The notes under the pieces were generated by a model. That model saw only the letters and a program-made list of their open reading frames with translations. It was not told where the DNA came from and made no database searches. From assembly GCA_045588655.1 (NCBI GenBank), contig JAZNEP010000015.1:1-64000 (forward strand): 64,000 nt of DNA, read 5' to 3'. The position numbers were made by a program, and so were the translations under genes. Below, in pieces: positions 33,825 to 43,379 of this stretch (position 1 is the stretch's first letter; each line of letters starts with the position of its first letter). This DNA is from SVFI01 sp045588655. Lineage in GTDB: Bacteria > Bacillota > Clostridia > Lachnospirales > Lachnospiraceae.

Positions 33825-35006
33825 CTACCTTTCTCGTACAAATCTTTTCATTACCTGCGATGTGGTCTTATCATATATTTTTTTTACACTTACATATGAA
33901 AAATATGCAGCCACATATGGAAGGGTTGCAAACAATGCAATCCACGTGAAGACATTCATTAATATATTATTCCACATCTTAATATCACCAAGTTCATTTG
34001 CGGTTGTATAAAAAACAAGTACACTAATGAGATTTATTATCAACGCCCACATTGCAAATGTTTTTACGACTTTACTTCTCTTTATTGGAATCATTCCGAC
34101 CACTTTCCCGGTCTGCCCATTCACCACAAAGGTGTATGTTTTTCCCTCACATTCAAGTGTCATGAACCATGCCGGCATAAGAACATAATCAGATTTTAAA
34201 ACCTCAAGCTGTGGCTTTGTATAGACCAACTTTGCCGATTTATTATCCACAGTATGACTCACCGCCCTATCAAATAATTCCTTTGCCATACCGCGCGCTG
34301 CAAGATTCGTTTCCTCCGCACTCATGTCGTATCTGTCTGCATAAAACCCGGACAAATATTCCGCCTCAAACGGCTTTTTTGCGCTCATATTATACGGTTC
34401 CAAACGTTTAGCAATCAAATCTCCCAATTGAGATGAGGTAGAAACAGCAAGATCCTTGAATGTGTGTTTTACTTCCCTTGCATAAGAAATCCTTTTTGTC
34501 AAATACGAACTACTACTCTCATATCTCCATATCTGATCATCATAATATTCTATATCATATAGTCGATAGGGTATATAAATCCCACGAAGATTTTGCATAG
34601 AATAACCTTTTAATTCTTCCGGATTCACATATGAATTTTCAATTCGTTCTTGTATTTTTTGCATTGCCTGTTCTTGCTTTATTTGAAACGGTATGATATA
34701 ACTTGGTCTAAGCTCTCCGGAAATGCGATCAAACGCGATGGTGGACTGTCCACAGTAGGCACAAAACTTCGCTGATTCCACACCATTCACCACAATCTCT
34801 GCTCCACATGATGTACAGCTAAAAATCTTACATGCCATCAGATCTTCCGACATAATCGGCACTTCGTCCGGGGCACTTGCCTGTGCCTCTGCCTTTATGT
34901 CCAGTTCTCCAATCTCATATATCGTTCCACAAAAGCGACATTCCATTTTTCCAGTTTCCAAATTGTACTCTAATGTACTGCCACAACCTAAACATTGATA
35001 TCTCAC
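33825..35006 (-). CDS. Zinc-ribbon membrane protein (TFIIB-type ribbon)
   Basis: 393 aa with a GTG start and AAAGGA nine bases upstream. The N-terminus has two ribbons: CLGC...CRFC (residues 5-26) and CTSC...CAYC (~64-83). The middle ~200 residues form a conserved soluble domain (RPSYIIPFQI ... YIPYRLYDIEY). Two or three hydrophobic segments lie near residues 310-375. Similar proteins are common in Firmicutes, annotated only as zinc-ribbon or TFIIB-type proteins; they are not transcription factors by context. Function unknown. Confidence 0.83.
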   Translation of the reverse strand: MRYQCLGCGSTLEYNLETGKMECRFCGTIYEIGELDIKAEAQASAPDEVPIMSEDLMACKIFSCTSCGAEIVVNGVESAKFCAYCGQSTIAFDRISGELRPSYIIPFQIKQEQAMQKIQERIENSYVNPEELKGYSMQNLRGIYIPYRLYDIEYYDDQIWRYESSSSYLTKRISYAREVKHTFKDLAVSTSSQLGDLIAKRLEPYNMSAKKPFEAEYLSGFYADRYDMSAEETNLAARGMAKELFDRAVSHTVDNKSAKLVYTKPQLEVLKSDYVLMPAWFMTLECEGKTYTFVVNGQTGKVVGMIPIKRSKVVKTFAMWALIINLISVLVFYTTANELGDIKMWNNILMNVFTWIALFATLPYVAAYFSYVSVKKIYDKTTSQVMKRFVRER

Positions 35007-35170
35007 TTTTCTTTATCCTTTCATTCTGTCTTTCTTCTTATGTCATCACTCTTGCCGTCCGCTTTTTCACAAAATCTATGGACCGCTTAGTATGGTGTAA
35101 TCTCCCCCAAAAATAATAATCCAACCATAATTAACTGTCAAGAAAACATGTAAGTCATCTATCTTCTTTC

Positions 35171-35214
35171 AAAAAAACGTGGAGTATCTGCCCTAACAGG
35201 CCAAATACTCCACG
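35171..35214 (-). terminator. Terminator of the two-component system operon
   Basis: A 10-bp stem CGTGGAGTAT/ATACTCCACG (35178-35187 with 35205-35214) is followed on the minus strand by TTTTTTT. It lies 34 bp after the kinase stop. Confidence 0.85.
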
Positions 35215-35247
35215 GGTAATAACACTTCCTAATTTGTTCTAAAAAAA

Positions 35248-36966
35248 TTATTTCCTTCTAGGCTTTTTTGTAAAATGCAGTGTCGCTTCAAACATCCTAT
35301 CCTTATACAAAAGCTGAAGCTTAAAATGATGAAGCATCGCTATATTCTGTACGATAGCAAGACCAAGACCACCGCCCTTTTGATCCGTGCGATTTTCGTC
35401 TCCTGTAACAAAAGGCTCGCAAAGTGAATTCATCTTATCGGAAAGATCGGTTTCACAGCGGTTATGAAGTGTAAGCTTCTCATCCGAAAGCTTCATAACA
35501 ATTTCACTGTCAGCAGGCGCATGCATCAGCGCATTTACCAAAAGATTATCCAAGGCTTCCGTCAGCAATATCGGATCTCCGCTCACCACGCCGTTCCCCT
35601 CTGTCCTAATCATAAATCCACGCTCACTTATCATGTCCTTATGTTTGTCTAAAAGTGAAATAAATATAGCATATAAATCAACCCGCTCCTTAATTAGCCG
35701 TTCCGGATGAGTTTCAAGCTTAGATAATGTTAAAATATCTTCAATCGTGTGATTCATATATGCAATACCGGACTGAATGGATTTTAAGTAATGCTCACGC
35801 TTCTGTGTATCCATGTTCATCTGTAGATTCTCGGCGTAACCGGAAATAGACATCAGCGGACTTTTTAAATCATGCGCCATGGTGTTCATCAACGTCTTGC
35901 GATAATCTTCCATCCTATACTGCGCTTTAAAACGTGTATAGGTGATATGTGCAAAGAGCAATGCCAAAAGAACTGCAATGATATGGCAAATCACGATTAC
36001 GGGCCAAAGAATAAATCCATATTCATCAAACAAATCCAGCGAAGTAGCGGTTAACAATATGTACTCATGTCCATCCGGACCATTCATTATCGTCGTATCC
36101 ACTTGATAAAAATCGAAAAGTGAGCTACTGTATTCTGTTCCCGATGAACCATCTCTGTGTTCCTGCACTTGTGCCAGAGCACGGTCAAGATACATCTTCG
36201 TACTCATGGCCGGATAATATATTAAACCAAAGGAAGTATCTGCCAGCGCTTCATCATAACCGATAACTATAGGACCGAGCACGGTTACGTCCGTACCACT
36301 TTTACAAACCCGTATATATTCCGATGTGTCAGCAGGAGTATAATCAAAGTTATGAGATGCAACCTTTTTATTTGATTCATCCAAAGGTACAAGTGATATC
36401 TCACCCGGAAGAAACGTATCATCTTTTAAATAGAATTCATCCGCTTTTATCTCGAGCTGTCCAAATTCATCATATGTTAGAAAATACATCAGCGAAGCAT
36501 CGTTGGCCATGTCTGCATCCCAGGTTTTCCACAGATCAGACGCGGTATCATAATCACAAACGTACAGCTGCATTATTGGCTCCTGTTGTGTATTGTCACG
36601 GGCAAAGAGAAAGGCGGTTCTTTCACAATCCGTAACCATTTCTCCTGTCGTATTGTCATAGAGAACGGACATTGTAGAAAACACTTCACCACTGACACAA
36701 AGCTGCCATTTCAGTTGATTGAATTGTGTACCGCTTCTATCACCATTCCAATCATTACTGATATATTCCACAATATCATTTGTCTTTTGGGAAAGATGCA
36801 ACATTCGATTCGAACGAAGCGACTGTGTAAGCATTACGCAAAGCAAGACGCAAAGCATGGTACAAAATAAAATTGCTCCCACACACTTTCTAAAAAACAC
36901 GCTTCTGAACGTATAACGTTTTGCATGTCGCAAATAGCTCGTATTCTTATTTTTTTTCACTTTCAT
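35248..36966 (-). CDS. Membrane sensor histidine kinase
   Basis: 572 aa. An N-terminal membrane helix (~29-50) is followed by a large extracytoplasmic sensor of about 270 residues, a second helix (FILWPVIVICHIIAVLLAL), then HisKA with phospho-acceptor His in MAHDLKSPLMSISGY. The HATPase domain has N-box DNLLVNALMHA and G-box GGGLGLAIVQN. It is 27 bp downstream of its OmpR-type regulator gene. The sensor domain is unlike PAS or Cache sequences that I can recognise, so the signal is unknown. Confidence 0.93.
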   Translation of the reverse strand: MKVKKNKNTSYLRHAKRYTFRSVFFRKCVGAILFCTMLCVLLCVMLTQSLRSNRMLHLSQKTNDIVEYISNDWNGDRSGTQFNQLKWQLCVSGEVFSTMSVLYDNTTGEMVTDCERTAFLFARDNTQQEPIMQLYVCDYDTASDLWKTWDADMANDASLMYFLTYDEFGQLEIKADEFYLKDDTFLPGEISLVPLDESNKKVASHNFDYTPADTSEYIRVCKSGTDVTVLGPIVIGYDEALADTSFGLIYYPAMSTKMYLDRALAQVQEHRDGSSGTEYSSSLFDFYQVDTTIMNGPDGHEYILLTATSLDLFDEYGFILWPVIVICHIIAVLLALLFAHITYTRFKAQYRMEDYRKTLMNTMAHDLKSPLMSISGYAENLQMNMDTQKREHYLKSIQSGIAYMNHTIEDILTLSKLETHPERLIKERVDLYAIFISLLDKHKDMISERGFMIRTEGNGVVSGDPILLTEALDNLLVNALMHAPADSEIVMKLSDEKLTLHNRCETDLSDKMNSLCEPFVTGDENRTDQKGGGLGLAIVQNIAMLHHFKLQLLYKDRMFEATLHFTKKPRRK

Positions 36967-36993
36967 TCATCCTTTCTTTGCGGGAACAAAGAA

Positions 36994-37671
36994 TCACTCT
37001 GAAATTTTATACCCCTTGGTAACAACGGTCTGAATTTGTCTACCACAAGTCCCCAGCGCTTTTCGAAGCTTTTTGATATGATTGTCAAGAACACGCTCGT
37101 TTCCATCATAATCATATCCCCAAATGCGAAGAAGCAACGTTTCACGATCAACCACCAGATTTTTATTCTCCATGAGGCAACGAAGCAATGCAAACTCTTT
37201 CGGCGAAAGACGAATCTCTTCATTTTTAGCAGTTACCGTAAAACGAGTCGGATTAAGGCTTATGTTACCACAACAGATTTCGTCACCGGCCACCAACCCC
37301 TTATCTCGCTTTAACAGTGCCGTACACTTAGCATGTAATGTTGCCAGCGAGAACGGTTTGGTAATGTAGTCATCTGCCCCGAGTCCGTATCCATAAAGCG
37401 CATCCTCCTCCCCAATGCGCGCTGTAATAAATATAATAGGGACTATGCTGGTTTCACGAACGGTGCGACAGATTTCAAATCCATTTATTTTCGGTAGCAT
37501 AATATCCAGAAGAATCAGGTCAAAGGATTTCTCATAAATCATGGCAAGCGCTTCTTCGCCATCTTTTGCGCAGTGCATATCGAAACGCTCCGCCGGATGT
37601 TCTGTAAAATAATCATATACCACTTCGCTGATACGCGAATCATCTTCAACGAGCAAAATCTGATACGCCAT
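36994..37671 (-). CDS. OmpR/PhoB-family response regulator
   Basis: 225 aa. The receiver domain has acidic pocket EDD (9-11), phospho-acceptor D56 in LILLDIMLP, and TA/K switch residues in FITARI and YITKPF. The C-terminal winged helix (residues ~125-225) includes LSPKEFALLRCL and RVLDNHIKKLRKAL. AAAGGAGG precedes the ATG. It forms an operon with the kinase; target genes are unknown, the GH42 gene upstream being one candidate by proximity only. Confidence 0.95.
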   Translation of the reverse strand: MAYQILLVEDDSRISEVVYDYFTEHPAERFDMHCAKDGEEALAMIYEKSFDLILLDIMLPKINGFEICRTVRETSIVPIIFITARIGEEDALYGYGLGADDYITKPFSLATLHAKCTALLKRDKGLVAGDEICCGNISLNPTRFTVTAKNEEIRLSPKEFALLRCLMENKNLVVDRETLLLRIWGYDYDGNERVLDNHIKKLRKALGTCGRQIQTVVTKGYKISE

Positions 37672-37710
37672 GCGACCTCCTTTCCAAATTCTTTCTATTC
37701 CCGGTTTCTT

Positions 37711-37746
37711 ACGTGGTCCTTCGTTAAAAATGTGCTACAACCACGT
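37711..37746. repeat. Inverted repeat ACGTGGT-N22-ACCACGT before the response regulator
   Basis: A 7-bp perfect inverted repeat separated by 22 bp lies in the 129-bp gap between the GH42 stop and the regulator start. It has no T-run, so it may be an operator. Repeat arms this short can occur by chance. Confidence 0.3.
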
Positions 37747-37800
37747 CTTATATAAAGGATACTGTAACCATGTGTCTTTTATTTATCCGTCTGGATATTT

Positions 37801-39864
37801 TTAACAATCTTCTTCTAAAATCAAAATACCATATGCCTCAAGAATTACCGCACCTGATATTTCACTATCCGTCAAAATATCTTTATATTTTTCCCTCTCT
37901 CCCATCGTCGTGGAAAACAGAATCGTTTTCTCTTCCTCCGAGAAATTACCCACAAAAATGTACCGCTTCGTTTCATTTTCCCTGCAGGTTATCCCGATTC
38001 CTTCCGGAATGTCTGCGTTACTGAGAATGCCCGTGACTTCTGCTTCTTCGACAAGTTTCCGACAAATCTCCTCTATCAGGCGCTCCTCACAATTGGCAGC
38101 TAAATGATATGCATATCCGAGACCATATTTATTTTTCGTAACCACGGAAGCACCTTCATAATAATCTTTCCCATATACTGCCAATGTCTCCGCCGTTGTC
38201 GTATGAATTATCTCACAAAGCTCTTTCAGTCTGTAGTGGTTCTCATCCCAATATGTCTCATTGTACTCTTCCTCAAAAAGCGCATCGACTTCTTCCACCC
38301 ACAGTCCAAGAACATCAGAGAGTTTCTCAGGTGTTGCTTCGCCCATGAAACAAAGATCTGTCTCATCAACTACCCCTGTAAATGCAGTTGTCAATAACAC
38401 TCCGCCATTTTTGACAAATTCCCTCATTTTGGACTGAATATCATTATGAAACATGTAAAGCATAGGCGCGATTACAATTTTATATTCTGCAAAATCTGCT
38501 CTGGAATCCAGAACATCGACTCCTATCCCTCTTTGCCAGAAATACTTGTAATACTGTGTACAAAGATTATCATAATCCAATCCTATATTTCTTGGGCCGT
38601 TTGACTGGTTTAGCGCCCATTTGCTTTCTTTATCGTAAATAATTGCAACCTGTGCCGGATTCTCACTTCCGTATACCCTTTCAGATATCTTTTCTATATC
38701 CGCTCCAAGCGCAGCAACTTCCCGAAACACTCGTGTATTTTCCGTTCCAACATGTGATATCACGGCAGAATGCATCTTCTCTGCGCTTCCCCTTGACTGA
38801 CGAATCTGAAAATATAATCCACTTTCCGAACCATGACCTATCGCATTTAGTACGGCCAGCCTGTGCATCCCCGGTTTTTTCAACTTACTTACCGGTCGCC
38901 AGTTAACCGTGGATGGTGTACATTCCATCAATAAAAATGGCTGCTTTTTCAAACCTCTCATATAGTCATGTGTGAAGCTTTCTTTATATGCTTCTTTCAC
39001 ATTCTCCCCCGGTGCATGCCAATTCGGATAGCTGTCCCATGAAATAACGTCCAGTTCCTCTGCCATATCCGGATAACACAATCCATCATAAAGTCCCATC
39101 ATGTTTGCTGTCACCGGTATATCCGGATTTATTGCTTTTACAGCTGCAATCTCCGTCTTCATAAAGTCGGTTGTCTGATATGTAGTAAATCTCCACCAGT
39201 CAAGCCATAAGCCATTAATTGCAGTTTCGCTTATCTCTCCGGGTGCTTCCACTTCATCAAAACTTGCATATGTATGCGACCAAAAACGAGCCCACCATGC
39301 GTGGTTGAGCTTATCAATGGTACCATATTTCGCTTTTAAATACTCTCTAAACGCCTGCTGGCAAAGTTCACAACGACACTCTCCGCCATATTCATTGGAA
39401 ATATGCCACATAATAACCGCCGGATGCGATGCATATCTTTGGGCCAGTTTTGTATTAATTATTCGTACACGTTCTCTATATACAGGCGATGTCATACAGT
39501 GATTGTGTCTAAAACCAAAATGTGCTCTGACACCTCTTTCATCCACTCGTAAAACTTCAGGATATTTATCTGCAAGCCAATGCGGACGAGCACCTGAAGG
39601 TGTCGCAAGATTCACATAAATTCCTGCTCCATATAATTTATCAATGACTTCATCCATCCATTTGAAATCAAATTCATTTTCTCTTGGTTCCAGATGTGCC
39701 CATGAAAAAATCCCCAAGCTGACATTATTTATATGCGCCTTTTTCATTAGTTCGATATCTTTCTCTAAAATATCAGGATACGCAATCCATTGATCCGGGT
39801 TATAATCCCCACCATGTAACATATGTGGATATTTTGGTGTTATCGCCGCAAATGTCTTTTTCAT
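37801..39864 (-). CDS. GH42 beta-galactosidase
   Basis: Cytoplasmic beta-galactosidase of family 42, 687 aa. The TIM barrel carries acid/base Glu158 in WHISNEYGG and nucleophile Glu314 in LLMECTPS. The four zinc cysteines typical of GH42 are present (C123, C163, C165, C168; the last three in ECRCELC). Trimerisation and beta-sandwich domains follow. No signal peptide. GGAGAG precedes the ATG, which is 17 bp after a zinc-ribbon membrane protein. No sugar transporter is adjacent. Substrates are probably galacto-oligosaccharides. Confidence 0.95.
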   Translation of the reverse strand: MKKTFAAITPKYPHMLHGGDYNPDQWIAYPDILEKDIELMKKAHINNVSLGIFSWAHLEPRENEFDFKWMDEVIDKLYGAGIYVNLATPSGARPHWLADKYPEVLRVDERGVRAHFGFRHNHCMTSPVYRERVRIINTKLAQRYASHPAVIMWHISNEYGGECRCELCQQAFREYLKAKYGTIDKLNHAWWARFWSHTYASFDEVEAPGEISETAINGLWLDWWRFTTYQTTDFMKTEIAAVKAINPDIPVTANMMGLYDGLCYPDMAEELDVISWDSYPNWHAPGENVKEAYKESFTHDYMRGLKKQPFLLMECTPSTVNWRPVSKLKKPGMHRLAVLNAIGHGSESGLYFQIRQSRGSAEKMHSAVISHVGTENTRVFREVAALGADIEKISERVYGSENPAQVAIIYDKESKWALNQSNGPRNIGLDYDNLCTQYYKYFWQRGIGVDVLDSRADFAEYKIVIAPMLYMFHNDIQSKMREFVKNGGVLLTTAFTGVVDETDLCFMGEATPEKLSDVLGLWVEEVDALFEEEYNETYWDENHYRLKELCEIIHTTTAETLAVYGKDYYEGASVVTKNKYGLGYAYHLAANCEERLIEEICRKLVEEAEVTGILSNADIPEGIGITCRENETKRYIFVGNFSEEEKTILFSTTMGEREKYKDILTDSEISGAVILEAYGILILEEDC

Positions 39865-39881
39865 AAGATTATTCTCTCCTA

Positions 39882-40466
39882 TCAGAAGATATTTTCCTCA
39901 CTTTTATCGATCATAAAGCAATCTTTATATACTACTATGTTTAGCTCATCATTCACGCCGTAGGTTTTCGTCGTATTTCCTAGCTGGTATAATATAAACC
40001 TTGGCCCATTTTTCGTTTGTACAAGTAATTTCACAATCTGTGCAGGACGGTTATTGATTAATACATCATCGTTCATATAGCCATAAACTGTTGCCTTCAT
40101 CTTCTTTCCACGAGACTTTACTTTGACATATCGCACTATAACCCGAATGACTAAAATAGATGCTACAATCCCCACTAACAAAAAAGGAAGACAAATAAGC
40201 TTCGTTGCAATTCCTTCTCCACTGTTTATCGTAACAATCAGAGTAATAAGCCCGGCTAACCCGAATCCAACCGCAAATATTGCAGGGAACCAGACATTCC
40301 AAAAATTCAACTCTGCCTCTTTACAATCAATCACAGGATACTCCATATCCGCCTTGGCTGTATCAATTCCGGTAGGTGTACCGCAATACGGACAAATCTC
40401 CGAAACAACCGGAGCACCACACGATGGACAAGTCTCCTGCTGATTTCTTGTTTTCATTTGTGTCAT
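39882..40466 (-). CDS. Zinc-ribbon protein with two membrane helices
   Basis: 194 aa from ATG 40466 (MTQMKTRNQQETCPSCG), with AAAGGAG upstream; the longer frame would bury that site. The N-terminal ribbon is CPSCGAPVVSEICPYCG, followed by a short linker, two hydrophobic helices (~62-84 and ~92-117) and a basic C-terminal beta-rich cytoplasmic domain. Function not recognised. It is 17 bp upstream of GH42 and may be co-transcribed. Confidence 0.78.
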   Translation of the reverse strand: MTQMKTRNQQETCPSCGAPVVSEICPYCGTPTGIDTAKADMEYPVIDCKEAELNFWNVWFPAIFAVGFGLAGLITLIVTINSGEGIATKLICLPFLLVGIVASILVIRVIVRYVKVKSRGKKMKATVYGYMNDDVLINNRPAQIVKLLVQTKNGPRFILYQLGNTTKTYGVNDELNIVVYKDCFMIDKSEENIF

Positions 40467-40591
40467 ATCGTTTATCTCCTTTCGAATTTCAATGCGTAAA
40501 TAGGCGTTCGCTATCATCCATTTTATCATAAATATCCTCAAAGTAAATCAGCGCTTTATAAATATTATCACAGGTTGCCTCACATCTCTGT

Positions 40592-41074
40592 CTACCCAAA
40601 ATACTCCGACGCATAATACTCTGATGAAAACTCCACATAATAATCCATACCCTCAGGCACCTGTCCCTGTTCTGCATGCTGAGCGAAAGATTTCATATAT
40701 AAAAATGCAAATGGCTTTCTTACATAAGGATCAAAGCTTTCCAAAAAGGCCTTGCTCTCCACCTCTGTGAGATTTGCCGGCACACATACCGCCATCTTCG
40801 GCTTAAAAAGAGCTTTGGGCCTCAGTTTCTTTATAAACCCAAATATTACCTTACTAAAAACAGTATATTCCGCCACCACACCCCATTTGGTTGGAGATTC
40901 GACCATGATATAAGCATCATCTATATACTGTCTTGCCTCTTTTCCTACTGCCACGATTTCGGAAGTTTTGATGTTATATGCACATAACACCTCATCTTCC
41001 AGTAAAAGTTGTTTTTCTTTGGAATAAATTCGTATTGTTATAGGAGTATACCCCTTTTTATCTATATGCGTCAT
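40592..41074 (-). CDS. MreB/actin-like partial protein (half-length)
   Basis: 160 aa from ATG 41074 (MTHIDKKGYTPI), with GGGAGG upstream. Three stretches align by eye with MreB/Mbl: VAVGKEARQYI (41-51), GVVAEYTVFSKVIFGFIKK (65-83) and MAVCVPANLTEVESKAF (94-110). The N-terminal DLGT phosphate loop is missing, and the second half (phosphate-2 and adenosine motifs) is absent, so it cannot be a normal ATPase. MreB proteins are about 340 aa. It has a good ribosome site and an intact frame, so it is either a decayed gene still translated or a specialised small actin-related protein. Confidence 0.65.
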   Translation of the reverse strand: MTHIDKKGYTPITIRIYSKEKQLLLEDEVLCAYNIKTSEIVAVGKEARQYIDDAYIMVESPTKWGVVAEYTVFSKVIFGFIKKLRPKALFKPKMAVCVPANLTEVESKAFLESFDPYVRKPFAFLYMKSFAQHAEQGQVPEGMDYYVEFSSEYYASEYFG

Positions 41075-41177
41075 TTCTTTCCTCCCCAAATAACATAATA
41101 TGACATTTATGAATGCCATCGATTCTTTAGCTTATTCTGCAAATGATACAGTTGAACGATGCCCTATTTGGGGCGAC

Positions 41178-41246
41178 TCATTCGGCAGCAACATCCAGTT
41201 GGTCCATCTCCAGCATTACATTCACATGATGTTTGGCTTCATGGGA
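41178..41246 (-). pseudogene. Out-of-frame C-terminal tail of the adjacent RNA methyltransferase
   Basis: Read one frame off from the methyltransferase stop, this stretch encodes KSHEAKHHVNVMLEMDQLDV-like sequence followed by AAE and a stop. From memory it resembles the tail that continues Firmicute RlmD-type enzymes after VETVCLLS. Removing one C from the CCC just before it would join the frames. It suggests a 1-base insertion truncated the tail by about 21 codons. Confidence 0.55.
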
Positions 41247-42414
41247 TTTGGGACAATAAACATACCGTCTCCACATGCACCGTCATCGGGAACATATCCA
41301 CCGGCTGAATTTTTTCTACCTTATATCCACGTTTCGTCAGATAAGCCAGATCGCTTTCTAAGGTTTCCGGTCCGCAAGAAACATATACGATTCTTTTTGG
41401 TGCCAGTTTACAAAGTGATGATAAGAATGCTTCATCGCTTCCACTTCTCGGCGGGTCCATAAAAACGACATCTGCCCTTTCACCGGCCTCAGCTCTGCTT
41501 ACCATCCATTTCCCTGCATCAGAGCATACGAATGTAGCATTTGATACTTGATTCCTTTTCGCATTTTCCTTTGCATCTTTAATGGCCTCTTTGTTGAGTT
41601 CTACTCCAAATACTCTTTTTGCTTTTTGTGCTGCCACTAGTCCTATTGTTCCGATTCCACAATATGCATCAATCACTGTTTCTTTTCCTGTCAGACCTGC
41701 CATTTCAATTGCTTTTGTATACAATATTTCTGTCTGCACCGGATTGATTTGGTAAAAGGACTGTGGTGAAAGACGAAATTTTACACCGCACAAACTATCT
41801 TCGATGTATCCCTTCCCGTATAAAACAATATCTCTTTTTCCCAGCACCATGGTTGTTCGTTTTTCATTGACATTGATTACAATGGTGCTAATCTCCGGAT
41901 GCAGTTTTACCAAAGCTTTAGCAAAATTATTTTTAGATGGCAAAATCGGAGATCTAAGAACTAAAATCACCATAATCTCTCCGGTTTCCTTTGATACACG
42001 CACCACCACATGCCTTAGTAATCCCATGTCGGTTTTTTCATCATAGGTTCTAATCTTGAACGACTTCAATAGTTCGCGAATTGACAAAATAATCTCGTCT
42101 GCTTTCCGATGTTCAATCTTACAGCGATCAATCTTCACAATTCTGTGCGACTTTTCCTCATATATACCGGAAATCGCCCCTCCTTTTTCATATCCAAAAA
42201 CAGCATGCACCTTATGTCTGTATTCATATGGATCTTTCATTCCGATTATCGGCTCTACTTTTCCATATTTTCCAAGAAGTTTTTTCATCATTCTCTGCTT
42301 CTCTTCCAACTGTGCTTCATACGGAAGATCGATATATTGACATCCTCCACACTTCTTCGCGTATGGACACTTACTTGCTGTTCCATTTTTCTTTTTGTTT
42401 CTTTTTTCGCTCAT
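41239..42414 (-). CDS. 23S rRNA (uracil-C5)-methyltransferase, RlmD/RumA family
   Basis: SAM-dependent RNA m5U methyltransferase, 391 aa. Iron-sulfur cysteines occur in CPYAKKCGGCQY and DRCKIEH. The SAM-binding core has DAYCGIGTIGL (residues ~245-255), the catalytic motif MDPPRSGSD, and nucleophile Cys in YVSCGPETL. No TRAM domain precedes it. The 5' end overlaps the upstream radical SAM gene by 4 bp. The frame ends at LLSQIP, and an out-of-frame tail follows, so the C-terminus may be prematurely truncated. Target uridine (U747/U1939) is not resolvable. Confidence 0.9.
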   Translation of the reverse strand: MSEKRNKKKNGTASKCPYAKKCGGCQYIDLPYEAQLEEKQRMMKKLLGKYGKVEPIIGMKDPYEYRHKVHAVFGYEKGGAISGIYEEKSHRIVKIDRCKIEHRKADEIILSIRELLKSFKIRTYDEKTDMGLLRHVVVRVSKETGEIMVILVLRSPILPSKNNFAKALVKLHPEISTIVINVNEKRTTMVLGKRDIVLYGKGYIEDSLCGVKFRLSPQSFYQINPVQTEILYTKAIEMAGLTGKETVIDAYCGIGTIGLVAAQKAKRVFGVELNKEAIKDAKENAKRNQVSNATFVCSDAGKWMVSRAEAGERADVVFMDPPRSGSDEAFLSSLCKLAPKRIVYVSCGPETLESDLAYLTKRGYKVEKIQPVDMFPMTVHVETVCLLSQIP

Positions 42415-43316
42415 TTTATCACACCCGCCAAGTCAAATGCCGGAATAAAACTTTCCGACGCGGTTTCTCCTTCCTGCACAAATGCATTTGTCACACCGAT
42501 ATCCAACGTATATTGTATCAATCTGTCATATTCACGCCTCGTCACTTTTCTTTGCAACTCCGGATATGCATCCGCCAAATGCCTGACTTCTTCCAGCGGA
42601 GTATACTGATTCATTAAACTGATAAAAATACAGTCCCCATAGGTTTCATGCAAATATTTCACAATTTTTTTTGCCTCATTAACTTTCCCCGGCAAAAGCA
42701 GATGTCTAACGATAACACCTTTTTTTATCATTCCTTTATCATCAAAACATATCTCGTCGGTCTGTCGAACCATTTCTTCGATTGCCTGTTTTGCATATAC
42801 AGGATAATCCGCTGCTTTCGAATATTTTGCTGCCGTTTCACTCTCCCAATATTTAAAATCCGGCAAATAGACATCTATCAATCCTTCTAATCGCTTTAAC
42901 GACTCTACTTTTTCGTATCCGCTACAATTATATATAAAGGGGATTTTCAGCCCTTTCTGCTTTGCACATATGATTGCTTCACAAATATGTAATACATAAT
43001 GATCTGCTGTAACCAGATTAATATTATTGGCACCCTGACTTTCCAATTCAAAAAAAATCTCAATCAATCGCTCCACAGATATTTCCTGTCCCGCTTTTCC
43101 TCTTGAAATGGCATGATTCTGACAATAGACACATCCAAGCGAGCAGCCGGAAAAGAAAACCGCACCGGAACCATTTTCTCCTGAAATACAAGGTTCTTCC
43201 CACATATGAAGCGCAGCTCTTGCAACCAAAAGCTGCGCCTTCACATGACAAACACCACTTTCTTCCATTCTGTTTATATGACAACTTCTCGGGCACAGAT
43301 TGCATTCACGATACAT
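42411..43316 (-). CDS. Radical SAM protein related to PflA-type activating enzymes
   Basis: 301 aa. It has an N-terminal extra cysteine set (CNLCPRSCHINRMEESGVC), then the radical SAM motif CSLGCVYC near residues 58-65, followed by NINLVTADHYVLH and RHLLLPGKVNEAKK. This resembles YggX/PflX-like putative pyruvate-formate-lyase activating proteins whose substrates are unknown. No glycyl radical enzyme is encoded nearby. The stop overlaps the methyltransferase start (ATGA), so they are co-expressed. Confidence 0.85.
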   Translation of the reverse strand: MYRECNLCPRSCHINRMEESGVCHVKAQLLVARAALHMWEEPCISGENGSGAVFFSGCSLGCVYCQNHAISRGKAGQEISVERLIEIFFELESQGANNINLVTADHYVLHICEAIICAKQKGLKIPFIYNCSGYEKVESLKRLEGLIDVYLPDFKYWESETAAKYSKAADYPVYAKQAIEEMVRQTDEICFDDKGMIKKGVIVRHLLLPGKVNEAKKIVKYLHETYGDCIFISLMNQYTPLEEVRHLADAYPELQRKVTRREYDRLIQYTLDIGVTNAFVQEGETASESFIPAFDLAGVIK

Positions 43317-43349
43317 ATTTTTTCACTTTCTGTTTCATTGATATTTTAT

Positions 43350-43378
43350 AGTATAATATAGCCCAATCAAACATGCAA
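43350..43378 (-). promoter_or_regulatory. Promoter of the radical SAM-methyltransferase operon
   Basis: On the minus strand TTGCAT (43373-43378), a 17-bp spacer and TATACT (43350-43355) lie 34 bp before the start. Confidence 0.65.
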
Positions 43379-43379
43379 G

